Part shown: piece by piece, positions 54,070 through 63,068 of the stretch
Layout of the letters: every line of letters starts with the position of its first letter
Position numbering within the stretch: the stretch's first letter is position 1
NCBI GenBank assembly: GCA_945859605.1
Contig: OX243824.1
Coordinates: 31,011,869-31,075,868 of the forward strand
Origin: Lumbricus rubellus
Taxonomy: Eukaryota; Annelida; Clitellata; Crassiclitellata; Lumbricidae
Reading direction: 5' to 3'
Length of the DNA: 64,000 nucleotides
The notes under the pieces: model-generated
What the model was told of the DNA's origin: nothing
Databases searched by the model: none
The model's input: the letters and a program-made list of their open reading frames with translations, nothing else
Position numbers and translations under genes: made by a program

Positions 54070-54700
54070 AATAGGCCATATGAGATGTGGGTGTGCGTTT
54101 AGGTTATGTCATCCCAGACAAGATCAGATAATGAGAGACGGAGGCAAGCAGGTAGATAAACAGACAATCAGACGGAAAGACAGATAGCCTAATACTTTTG
54201 CTGTTGCTGTATGAGGTCAGAAGAGACCATTCTCTAGCAGCCCAACAGTAATTATCGGTCAATTATGGTGTTGAGCATTTTTGAGTTAGTAAGACCTTTT
54301 CGCTTTACAAGGTGATCGTCCAAACCAATCGCATAACACATTACACAATCCCCTGACAAACATCGAATGAATTCTCTTCTATAATAGACCTAATCTATTT
54401 CATTGTCGCTTGGTAGCCTATGTTGGTATGTTGGTATGTTGCATCATAGATTTGTGCACTGCACATTACAAACATCGACATGATAGAATTCAGTAATAAT
54501 TGATGTTGACAATGATTTCATTAATTAATAATAAGTAGGCCTAATAAGTAATTATAATAATAATATCCGGTCATGGAACATGTGAGTGATTATACTTGGC
54601 AGAACTGTCAGATGGCTACGTTAAGCGCCTTCGTGACTCGTAAGGTTATTGTAAGGAGCTGTATAAATGTTCATAAACATACATTCATTTATTACACACA
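54070..54700. repeat. Intragenic duplication, copy attached to the EGF exon at 53414
   Basis: GCTTTACAAGGTGATCGTCC (54303), TTGCTGTTGCTGTA (54199) and ATCCGGTCATGGAACATG (54566) all recur in the same order at 56014, 55850 and 56145. This marks a duplicated block of about 1.2 kb that includes one EGF exon. GGAGCTGTATAAATG near 54655 resembles a LINE tail. Confidence 0.75.
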
Positions 54701-54717
54701 TAAGAAACATAGGCATA

Positions 54718-55165
54718 TACACCGTGAGGCATAAAAAACAAAGCCACTGGAAAAATCGCTATAATTTTAACAATATTCAAACAATATCAATGAAATTCAG
54801 GAAATCTATAGCCAAATAGCAGTCAATGTAAAATAAATTTCAGTTTGTAGTCGAACTATCCCCTTTAGCTTCTATGCATGCGCGAAGTCGCTTGCGCCAT
54901 TCACGCACCGCCAAGTCAATTCGTTGGTAAAGATCGTTCTAAGTTTGCATTATTCGCTTACGCTATGGCCCCCTAACAGCCCAGATCTGAATCTCATCGA
55001 TCATAGAATAAGAGGATGCTTGCAGGAAATAGTGTACAAAACAAAGGTCCGTAATGTTGAAGATCTTCGTAAGCGATTAATGCAAACTTGGAACGATCTT
55101 GACCAGCGAATTATAGACTTGGCGAGATTAACACACCGAACCCGTCGACCGAACGCTTCCTTCGT
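54718..55165 (+). pseudogene. Mariner relic close to an EGF exon
   Basis: A left end like TACACCGTGAGGCATAAAA is followed by AT-rich sequence, then from about 54955 [40 protein letters not shown] and [13 protein letters not shown]. This is the C-terminal third of a mariner-like transposase in one open frame. The catalytic core before it and the right end are missing. Its 3' limit is about 40 bp from the splice donor of the exon ending at 55204. The open frame continues antisense through that exon by chance. Confidence 0.8.
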
Positions 55166-55203
55166 TTCGAATAAATTATTTTTCTCAGCAGAGTTGAACT
55201 TAC

Positions 55204-55323
55204 GTGATTCGCATAGCGTTCCGGTAAAGTTCGGCGTGCAAGTGCACGTGAAATATGATCCGAAAAGAAAGTAACAAGTTCCGCCGTTCAGACAAGGGAA
55301 GGAAACGCAAGGGGTCGTAATTT
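55204..55323 (-). CDS. EGF gene copy 2: EGF exon ([12 protein letters not shown] type), first of two
   Basis: A 120-bp phase 1-1 exon, acceptor TTTCTGTTGCAG, donor GTAAGTT. It encodes [20 protein letters not shown], then [17 protein letters not shown]. The six cysteines and EGF spacing are intact. A sequon NFT is present. It duplicates the exon at 53414-53533; each is followed by the same intron block. Confidence 0.83.
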
Positions 55324-56429
55324 CTGCAACAGAAATCATGTAGACCATGTATTATAATTATGTAATAATCTTGGTGTATAATAAATTATTATCTGAGCAC
55401 AGATAAAGCGTTCAGATTCATAGATACTAAGATAAACTTTGGTCCCTACTTCAAATATTAATTTAGGCTAAATAGCAAGGCCATTAGTCTGAACCCCAAG
55501 AGAAAGTCAAGACATCGGGTCTCAATGTTAGGCTACTCGCACAGGAGGTTGTGCTCTTGGCGAATTATACCATGATAGTCCCGAGCACAGACTGCCTTTT
55601 GTTGTGCAATTTGTTTGACAAGATCAGACACGCAGAGTCATATTTATCAAATATTTTTGTCAGTCTTGATACAAGACCTGAAAGCTTAGGACTAAGATAA
55701 AGACCAAGTAGGCCTAGTCGATTACGGAGAAAAGGCAACAAGGTCCGGATCTCCTAGCTTCCAGCCAGTTGTGCACACATTTCTAGAAGCAATACATAAT
55801 AATAATTGTCAATGCAGACAAACAGAGACAGAGAGTAGATAAATACTTTTGCTGTTGCTGTACGAGTTTTGGAGTGCAATAACGCATCCATTCTATATTG
55901 CAGATTATTTTATTGGTAATCATTGACAAAGCACCAATCTCTAGTAGCCAAACAGTAGGCCTAATTATCGGTCAATGGTGTTGAGCATTTCTATCTTAGT
56001 AAGAACGTTTCGCTTTACAAGGTGATCGTCCAAACTTCACACAAGTCGGATAACACATCCCACAATCCACTGGCAAATATCGAATGACATTTTTTCTTAT
56101 AATTTTATTAACAATAAGTAATAAGTAATTATAATAATAATAATATCCGGTCATGGAACATGTGAGTGATAGCCTAATTATACTTTTCAGAACTGTCGGA
56201 TGTCTGCGTTAGGCCCAACTTAAGCGACTTCGTGACTCTTAAGGTTATTGTAAGACCAAGGAGCTATATAAATGTTCATATACGTAGGCCTACAATATCA
56301 TAAATGCATTACATACATAAAACATAATGCATAAATACAAAAACATACATACATAAATACATACATACTAGATGTAGCCTAATGCTGTAATGCTCTTTTA
56401 CTTAACAATTATAATAGACATCACCCACA
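55324..56429. repeat. Intron, including the second copy of the intragenic duplication
   Basis: About 55840-56290 corresponds to 54190-54690. The remainder is AT-rich. ACATACATACATAAATAC runs near 56335-56375. Confidence 0.6.
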
Positions 56430-57160
56430 AAAACCGCGTTTCCAGGTAATTAAAAATGACCTCCCTCGTGCTGTTACCAAAACCCCAAACACCACCATAT
56501 CTGACTCACTCCTGTCCTCAAATCGCTTCACTGGCTCAAAATTCTCGAACGAATAAAGCATAGAAAGTTCTCTCACTTACTAAAGACGCACTTCAATCGT
56601 CTCGGCCTAAAGTGCAATTGTGCCTATCTCCTCCGTCAGTTGTTTATTGTCCAACAGCTCCGTCCAACTCGTCCTTCTTCCACCGTGACTCTTCGCCGTT
56701 TTTATCAATTTATCACTTAAAATTTGCCGATCCCACAATTGCCATTGCTGTCCTCACTTCTTTGGAACAATCGCCCCCCGGACTCCACCCATTTTTTTTA
56801 GGCAAATAGGCTACCTAATGCACCGAACTCACTCACCCAAGCCTCACCTCTTAAAATCTTTCCGCAGGTTTCTCACTCAAAACTTAAAAAATGACTTTTT
56901 ACAAATCCTATCCTGATTCCTCCTCTTCTCCTCACTTCCCTCGCCATTTAAAATCTAAACATCCGCCTGTCTGCCTGCCTGCCTGCCTGCATGCATGCAT
57001 GCATGCATTCCTGCCTGCCTGCCTTCCTGACTGACACTCCGGATCTCAACCCTTTGCCTATCGATTTTGTTTTGATTAAGCGCCAGTGAATAAGCTGGTT
57101 ACCGCGACTTCGCTTTTGTTGGCGCTGCATAAATCTTGAGATTATGATTACGAGTACAAT
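56430..57160 (+). pseudogene. LINE C-terminal relic and tail
   Basis: Broken frames read ADPTIAIAVLTSLEQSPPG and ILKSFRRFLTQNLKND, echoing the C-terminal FK..LKT.LF region of CR1/L2-like LINEs. The 3' part has GCGACTTCGC and GGCGCTGCATAAATC, a LINE-like tail with ATTATGATTACGA. A short CCTG/CATG repeat lies at 56967-57026. Identification is tentative because of decay. Confidence 0.45.
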
Positions 57161-57174
57161 TATCCAGAGAGTGC

Positions 57175-57245
57175 AGACATCCACCGTTAGGATCCTGGAT
57201 GCAGGTGCAAGGGCTGCAGCTTAGGCAATGGCTTAGCAGTGGTCT
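57175..57245 (-). pseudogene. EGF gene copy 2: trace of a dead EGF exon
   Basis: The minus strand contains CATTGCCTAAGC, CCTTGCACCTGCATCC and AACGGTGGATGTCTGC. They give C-L-S-x-S-P-C and N-G-G-C-L in order, matching the start of the copy 1 exon at 45993-46106 (YCLSGPC). The second half and splice sites are lost. Its place between 55323 and 57878 makes it an internal module position. Confidence 0.55.
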
Positions 57246-57613
57246 TAGAAACACAAGTCATCATCTGGGTCACATTTAGGGGATTCACAATGGCTCGTGA
57301 GCTGCAACGTAAGAATATGTCATGCACGTGAAACTATTTATACGGAATCATAAAAATAAATAAATATTATCATTAGCCTACAACTTACAATGCTGTAATA
57401 ATGATACAATGTAAGATTTGCTTCATATTAGCCTTTTATGTTCAGTACAAATTGAAAACACAGAGCCACAATGATAGCATATTAATTTTACGAAGTGTGC
57501 ATCAATGGCACATTTAATCATACCTAAAACTAAACTTGTAGAAACTTAAAAAGTTAACGTATTATATGGTAATGAGTAGTCTTTGAGCCAATGCTCAAGT
57601 GTGAATAGCGCTA
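57246..57613. other. Intron, nothing recognised
   Basis: AT-rich, no repeats or frames with support. Confidence 0.35.
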
Positions 57614-57862
57614 CTCATTCCGTCCACCAATCCATCCACCAACCATCCACCCACCAATCCATCCACCCACCAATCCATCCATCCACCAATCCATCCATCC
57701 ATCCACCCATCCATCCTCCAATCAATCCACCAATCCATCCACCAATCCATCCATCCACCAATCCATCCATCCACCCATCCACCAGCCATCCATCCATCCT
57801 CCAATCAATCCACCAATCCATCCACCAATCCATTCATCCATCCATTCATCCATCCATCCGAA
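57614..57862. repeat. (ATCC)n / (CACC)n microsatellite beside a splice donor
   Basis: Mixed ATCC and ACCA units over about 250 bp, ending only 15 bp from the donor of the EGF exon at 57878. Frames with (IHPS)n or (DGWM)n are artefacts. Confidence 0.92.
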
Positions 57863-57877
57863 TTGAATCTGACTTAC

Positions 57878-57991
57878 GAATCTCGCATCTGTCTCCAGTG
57901 TACCAAGGATCGCAAACGCACAGGTAGCCGCCGATGCCGGGAAAACAACTTCCGCCATGCAGACATGGATCACTCATACAGTAGTTTATCA
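57878..57991 (-). CDS. EGF gene copy 2: EGF exon ([15 protein letters not shown] type)
   Basis: A 114-bp phase 1-1 exon, acceptor TTATTCTTTCAG, donor GTAAGTC. It encodes [26 protein letters not shown] and YTGDRCE, with six cysteines and the Notch/fibropellin-like spacing. The counterpart is 44840-44953 in copy 1. The intron following it begins almost at once with a long simple repeat. Confidence 0.85.
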
Positions 57992-58587
57992 CTGAAAGAA
58001 TAATATCGTATTAAAGGTGATGCATCGTGACACACAAAAATGATATGAGAATGTGCGATTCCGAACTAAGATTAGCAGTGAAGGACGTTTTCCTTTATAT
58101 GAACCCATAGTGGCCTACATCTCGAAGGAAAATAATTAATATGGGAGTCAGATTTGCGTGTAAGATTGCCAAATCGCCCAAATGAATCGAAAGTAAAACC
58201 AGAGAAAGGCTGATGATGTCGCCTCTTTTTTAATGGCGGGGGATTATGGCTAACATCAAAACCAACATTTGAACTCACATGCTCAAAATGCTCAAAATGC
58301 AGAACGCATTGTCGTCTGAGTTGAGCAATGTTTCAAGTTCGGTAATAAGCTTACTTAAGAAATTTTGCTTGTTTTACTGCTGCTTCTGTAACCAGTTTGT
58401 TGGCCTAGGCTACTTGTCAGCAACTTCTAGAATCTACATGGCCAGCGACCATTGGAAAAAATCAACCCATATCTCACCAAAACCACAACGTAGGCTACTC
58501 ATCTAGAAGCTAGATCAGTGCAACTAGACACACTGAGTATGCATCGTATAAATTGCATCTATAAATCGTCGTAATTATTATTATTAC

Positions 58588-58619
<32 letters not shown>
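57992..58619. other. Intron with an (ATT)n run
   Basis: ATT triplets at 58575-58619. Otherwise no recognised feature. Confidence 0.4.
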
Positions 58620-58621
<2 letters not shown>

Positions 58622-58631
58622 TGTATAAATG

Positions 58632-58997
58632 CATGGGCGGAGTTTGGTTTCCGTTTTTGGAAGGGCTAAAACATGTGGGCTTTGGTCTGGTCGACGGAAA
58701 AAGTTTCCTCTGAGGAAAAAAGTTGATGACTTTTTTTAGTCGTCAAGTTCAAATCTCACGAAAACTATACTATTTTTCCGGCCAAAAGGTTGATGACGTT
58801 TTTTAGTTCCGTTCGATTGAAATTTCGTGTTTCGTTCGTGAAAAGACCCATTTCCCTGAAAAAATTTGTTGGGTGTCGGCCTTCTTTGGGGGGAGGTGCT
58901 AAGCCCGGAAAAGTACCATTTGCATGGTACAAAAAAGACTCTGGGCCTTCTAGGGGGTGGGGCTTAGCCCCCTATCCCATGATAAACTCCGCCCATG
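58632..58997. mobile_element. hAT-type MITE with CATGGGCGGAG ends
   Basis: Left end CATGGGCGGAGTTTGG and right end AACTCCGCCCATG are inverse copies. TATAAATG precedes the left end; on the right, the longer ATTGTATAAATG recurs two bases beyond the end (59000-59011 versus 58620-58631). So the target duplication is probable but not perfectly placed. The interior contains two GTTGATGAC plus poly-T plus AGTCG blocks. Confidence 0.75.
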
Positions 58998-59383
58998 ACA
59001 TTGTATAAATGAGAATTTCTCTAACAGTACCAGCTACTCCGCCAGTGTTCGCTCTCTGACAGTCCCAGTTACAAGTCTGGATTAAGAAGAAGGCCAACAT
59101 TAATCAGCATTTTATGACGCAGTACTATTGTTAAATAGCAACAAGCAGTAAGCTTACTAGCTATTCAGAGGCGCTCCGTGACCTATGTAAATTACCGTGA
59201 GTGCGTGACTTTGATGATCTATGGTTCTACGGATAGAGATTCGGGCAGTTTAACCCCGGATTACAAATCTGATTTTTGGGGATTCAAATGGAACATCTCC
59301 TATGTGACATCGGATAAAGGTTTTTTCCGAAAGTCCTTGAAATCTATTACGTTTTAAAAGTCTAAGAAGGACATCAAACGAAC
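58998..59383. other. Intron, nothing recognised
   Basis: No repeats or frames beyond the downstream extension of the EGF open frame. Confidence 0.35.
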
Positions 59384-59497
59384 CGTCTTCGCATTGGTCG
59401 CCTGTGTATCCAAGTGGACAAAGGCAGACGTAGCCATTAACTAAAGTCTCACACGATCCGCCATTCACACAAGGATCACTTACGCAGTAGTCGATTA
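59384..59497 (-). CDS. EGF gene copy 2: EGF exon ([15 protein letters not shown] type)
   Basis: A 114-bp phase 1-1 exon, acceptor TTTTTGCTTACAG, donor GTTCGT (non-canonical at +3 to +5, so splicing may be weak). It encodes [26 protein letters not shown] and YTGDQCED. All six cysteines are present. It is the first EGF module after the N-terminal domain. The copy 1 counterpart is the dead exon at 46400-46505. Confidence 0.82.
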
Positions 59498-59699
59498 CTG
59501 TAAGCAAAAACAACAAATCTTTCCTTTAACTGCTGTTACAAAACATTTGGTTATAAATGACAAGCTGCTCAAAGCTGTAATAATTATTGTGGAAACACGA
59601 TCTCAGAAGCTAAATTAACGTTTTCTGGGACAACGAATGCGATAGAAATAAACACATAACATTTATAGCACGTTGCGCCGTAGGTGAATAAAAGGGTAT
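59498..59699. other. Intron spacer
   Basis: Nothing recognised. Confidence 0.3.
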
Positions 59700-60420
59700 C
59701 CGGTCAATACCGCGCACACAATACCGCGCACACAATACCGCGATTTTCAATACCGCGCACGATCGTTACCGCGCACGATCGATACCGCGAATTTGTTCAA
59801 TCCAGCTTATATTTCACACCTATAAATACCTCCATCCAGCTACTATTTCTCGCTCGTTATTTTAGTCAATCCAGCTTCTATATCAGACATAGAAATACCT
59901 TCATCCAGCTCTTATTTTCCATGCTTTATTTTCGTCAATCCAGCTTCTATATCAGACATAGAAATACCTTCATCCAGCTCTTATTTTTCATGCTTTATTT
60001 TCGTCAATCCAGCTTCTATTTCCGACATAGAAATACATAGAAATAAGAGCTAGATGAAGGTATTTCTATGTGTCAAATAGAAGCTGGATTGACGAAAATA
60101 TAGCATGAGAAATGGAAGCTGGATGAGGGTATTTTTATATATAAAATAGAAGCTGGATTGACGAAAATAAGGCATGATAAATAAGAGCTGGATTAATGTA
60201 CTTCTATGTCTGAAATAGAAGCTGGATTGACGAAAATAAAGCATGAGAAATGGAAGCTGGATGAGGGTATTTTTATATATAAAATAGAAGCTGGATTGAC
60301 GAAAATAAGGCATGATAAATAAGAGCTGGATTAATGTACTTCTATGTCTGAAATAGAAGCTGGATTGACGAAAATAAAGCATGAGAAATGGAAGCTGGAT
60401 GAGGGTACTTTTATATATGA
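59700..60420. mobile_element. Foldback element copy F, with CAATACCGCGCACA end
   Basis: The left end carries an array of CAATACCGCGCACA and ATACCGCGCACGATCG units (59702-59790), unrelated to the terminal arrays of the other copies. ATCCAGCTTC repeats follow (59798-60020), then the direction flips near 60035 to AGAAGCTGGAT repeats (60050-60415). In this second part the half-unit is 35 bp and a 140-bp block is repeated almost exactly (from about 60200 and 60340), showing recent amplification. No right terminal array or target duplication was seen. The long opposite-strand frame is repeat read-through. It lies in the first EGF intron of gene copy 2. Confidence 0.75.
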
Positions 60421-60546
60421 CCAAATTACATACAATAAGCTTATAATTGTTACAATAATAATTATGACACAATAGGACTAGGTGATAACAGGTGAGTGTT
60501 ATAAACAATAAACAGTGCAAAAGACTTTCTGATAATTAATTATTAC

Positions 60547-61062
60547 CTAATCTCTTTCTGCAGTAAACCTCCGCATCCATATCTTCAGATGACGAATTCA
60601 TCTGACCATTCCATTGCCTCAACCAGATCCACTGAGCATTTGTGCTGATGCCAGGTATCAAGCCCCAAACACCTTCTCCGTTATTACCATACTCCACTGC
60701 AGACATCCAAGTGGAATCGTCAAAACCAATTTCTTCCCAACCCAATTGACTGACGTTTGAACATTTCCAGGTGGAATTGGTCAGAACAAAGTCATCATCT
60801 GTTGACGCCAGAAACCCCGCAACTCCTGGTCCGGGTTGTCCGTTCCGCACATGAATCGCTATTAATCTTGTAGTACACGAAAATGTCGCGACGTCCGGTT
60901 GAGAATAGATATCTGCATTTGGAAGGTCAGCTATCTCGACGCCATCAAAGTAAAGTCGAGCCAAATGGTCATTGGCTGTAACGGTCAGATTACGAATTGG
61001 ACAGGAAATCTGACGAACAAATCTCGCTGCTTCCAAATCGACAGCAGATAGGAGGGAAACAA
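60547..61062 (-). CDS. EGF gene copy 2: signal-peptide end plus N-terminal jelly-roll-like domain
   Basis: A 516-bp phase 1-1 exon, acceptor AAATCTTTCAG, donor GTAATA; its length equals copy 1 exactly. It starts VSLLSAVDLEA, the hydrophobic end of a probable signal peptide, so the initiator exon is upstream and unseen. The domain reads SCPIRNLTVTA, LARLYFDGVEIADLPNADI, TRLIAIHVRNG, WKCSNVSQLGWEEIGFDDST, then NAQWIWLRQW and VYCRKRL. The four cysteines and the IGFDD..W and AQWIW cores match copy 1 (46941-47456). Family assignment to galactose-binding-like folds is inference. A binding role outside the cell is plausible. A conserved sequon (SNVS) follows the third cysteine. Confidence 0.8.
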
Positions 61063-62055
61063 CTGAAAGATTTACAACTTTTGTTTATAAAACCAAGCAA
61101 ACACATTGTCAAGATTCAATCGCAGACAACATAAAAGTTCAGAAGCATCTTCTTATAATTATTTGCCAAATCACATCTATGTTCAAAACGACAAAAACCG
61201 AATGAAAACGAAGAAAAATAGGCCTAATGAAATAAAATGAAAAAAGCGAAAAACAATAAGCTAAATAGACTTTGTAGCATCTTGTCAAGCCCAAAACCTT
61301 GTTTACGCAATTTATTTTGAATCAGTAAGCAAATAACACAACATCATTAATAAGCACGAAGAAAAACTTTCAACCAGTGAACTAAGCTGCGATGGCGAAA
61401 TGCTCGAAAATATGGAGTCAGATCATGAAATATTGACATTTATAACATTTTTTATTTATTAAAGAGACACAATGATACACATTTAAGGGGTTGCTTCTAG
61501 AATATTTGATATGGCGCCTCAGGCAAAAATAAAATTATGGACAATAATTACAGACAGTAGCCTAGGCCTAAATCTAAAAAGTTTGGTCACATACAAAAAA
61601 TAAACAAAACGATGAAAACGAGACGAAACATTTGGAGAAAACCGGGAATACGAGATTTTTCTCAGGTGAATAAAAACGAATTTTTTTCTTACAACTTGCC
61701 TTCTATCTACCATTGAAATATTGACATTTATAGCATTTTTTTTTATTAAAGAGACACAATGATACACATTTAAGGGGTTGCTTCTAGGATATTTGATATG
61801 GCGCCTCTTTTTTTATAAAATCAGCAATGTTTTCTTCAGACCAGGTTTCCAAAGCCTTTTTAAAAAGAAGATTATAATAACGCTACAGAGGTGTTGCTGA
61901 AGTGTTGCTCAATCCTAGGAGAGAAAGGACATAAATAGCAACACTTCAGTAGCGTTATTATAATCTTCTTTTTTTATTGTGAACAGGGGCTTTTTATGTA
62001 ATGTGTTAGACTAGAAAAAGGTGTGAGAAACCTGTATGTAATACATAGCCTACAA
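61063..62055. other. Upstream intron or 5' region of EGF gene copy 2
   Basis: Matches 47457-48415 in patches. A hairpin pair AAGAAGATTATAATAACGC (61866) and its inverse (ending 61972), about 35 bp per arm, is present here but only as a single arm in copy 1. A ~50-bp block (ACACAATGATACACATTTAA) occurs twice, at 61467 and 61755. No start-codon exon found. Confidence 0.45.
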
Positions 62056-62400
62056 ACGCGCGTTAGCTGAACGGGTGTTTGGGGGACGACATTGAGGGAC
62101 TAGCCCCTCTGTATCTGCGAGAACTCTGTTGTTCCACTTCGGGTGTCCAGCGTCGATCCGCCTTTCGGTCAGCGGACTTAGCTGAGCTTTTCGTACTCTG
62201 CTAACGGACTGCCATAATGCGTCAGCACCACTCATTCTCTTTTTGAATGGTCTTCCTGTTGCATTTCACTTGTTGCCAGTGGTCACTCCCCTCTGCTCCA
62301 TTAAGAATCTCCAAACTGAACTATTTAGCCGTAGTTGGGCCGGGATCGAGCGCTTCTGAGAAACCTACCTTGAAGAGTCGCTATATAAAATTCCTAAATA
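62056..62400 (+). pseudogene. LINE 3' end relic in the duplicated unit, copy 2
   Basis: It matches 48420-48775. A frame reads NGLPVAFHLLPVVTPLCSIK and then LFSRSWAGIERF, echoing the WNxLP...FK..LKT.LF end of LINE proteins. It finishes with GAGTCGCTATATAAAATTCC. It inserted before the EGF gene duplicated. Confidence 0.55.
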
Positions 62401-63068
62401 AAAGAATACCAATTGAAAAACGAATTGAAACATCATTTCAATTATCACTTCTGATCTAAATAATTATTATTATCTTTATTGATTTGTGCTAACCTCCTAA
62501 TATCCACAACGATCTCATTCTGATGCGCTCCTGTTAAATGTTGCACGTACAGACTAAGAAGAAAGTAGGCTACTACTATAATTATACTACATCGATAACT
62601 TTGCTCTTATAAATATGAACATAGTCTGCTAATTTTATCTGTGTTAATGTGAGTAGCCTATACTTAAACTTTGACATGGCCAAAGCTCGATTGATCTGTA
62701 GGCCATAGGGCCTATATAACTGTTGAAGACTGCTTTTCTTCGCTTGATATCGGCCGGGGGTACCTCTGAATAGATAATCTTCAACTGGATATATATATAT
62801 ATATATATGTAAATTCTGAATAATTGATTAATGGATCGATCGATCGACCGACCGATCAATCGATTGATTGATTGATTGAATAGAGAGCATATATTTCTGA
62901 TCTCGCTTAATTATAATTATGTGAGTAGCCTATTAGCTGCTGTATCATCTAATTCAATACTTGGTAATTAAGTCAATTGAAAGTGATTAATTTTCTTTGT
63001 TTCTGTCGTAATTTTATATCCTACCTCGGATTCATATTGCACATCTTGGGCATATATTTCTGATCTCG
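62401..63068. repeat. Outer part of the tandem-duplicated unit, copy 2, then unique DNA
   Basis: CTAACCTCCTAATATCCACA (62490) and TAAACTTTGACATG (62665) match copy 1. (AT)n lies at 62789-62808 and GATC/GATT words at 62833-62878. The direct repeat CATATATTTCTGATCTCGC occurs near 62888 and again at 63051, right at the mariner left edge. Confidence 0.55.

Noticed and set aside
54924..55274. A 116-residue gene on the plus strand
   Set aside because: The first part is a truncated mariner transposase and the rest is antisense to an EGF exon.
60050..60520. 156-residue minus-strand frame with repeated QSSFYFRHRNTFIQL peptides
   Set aside because: It is the AGAAGCTGGAT foldback repeat read through; other copies of the same repeat (7950-8345) give similar but broken peptides, so there is no protein constraint.
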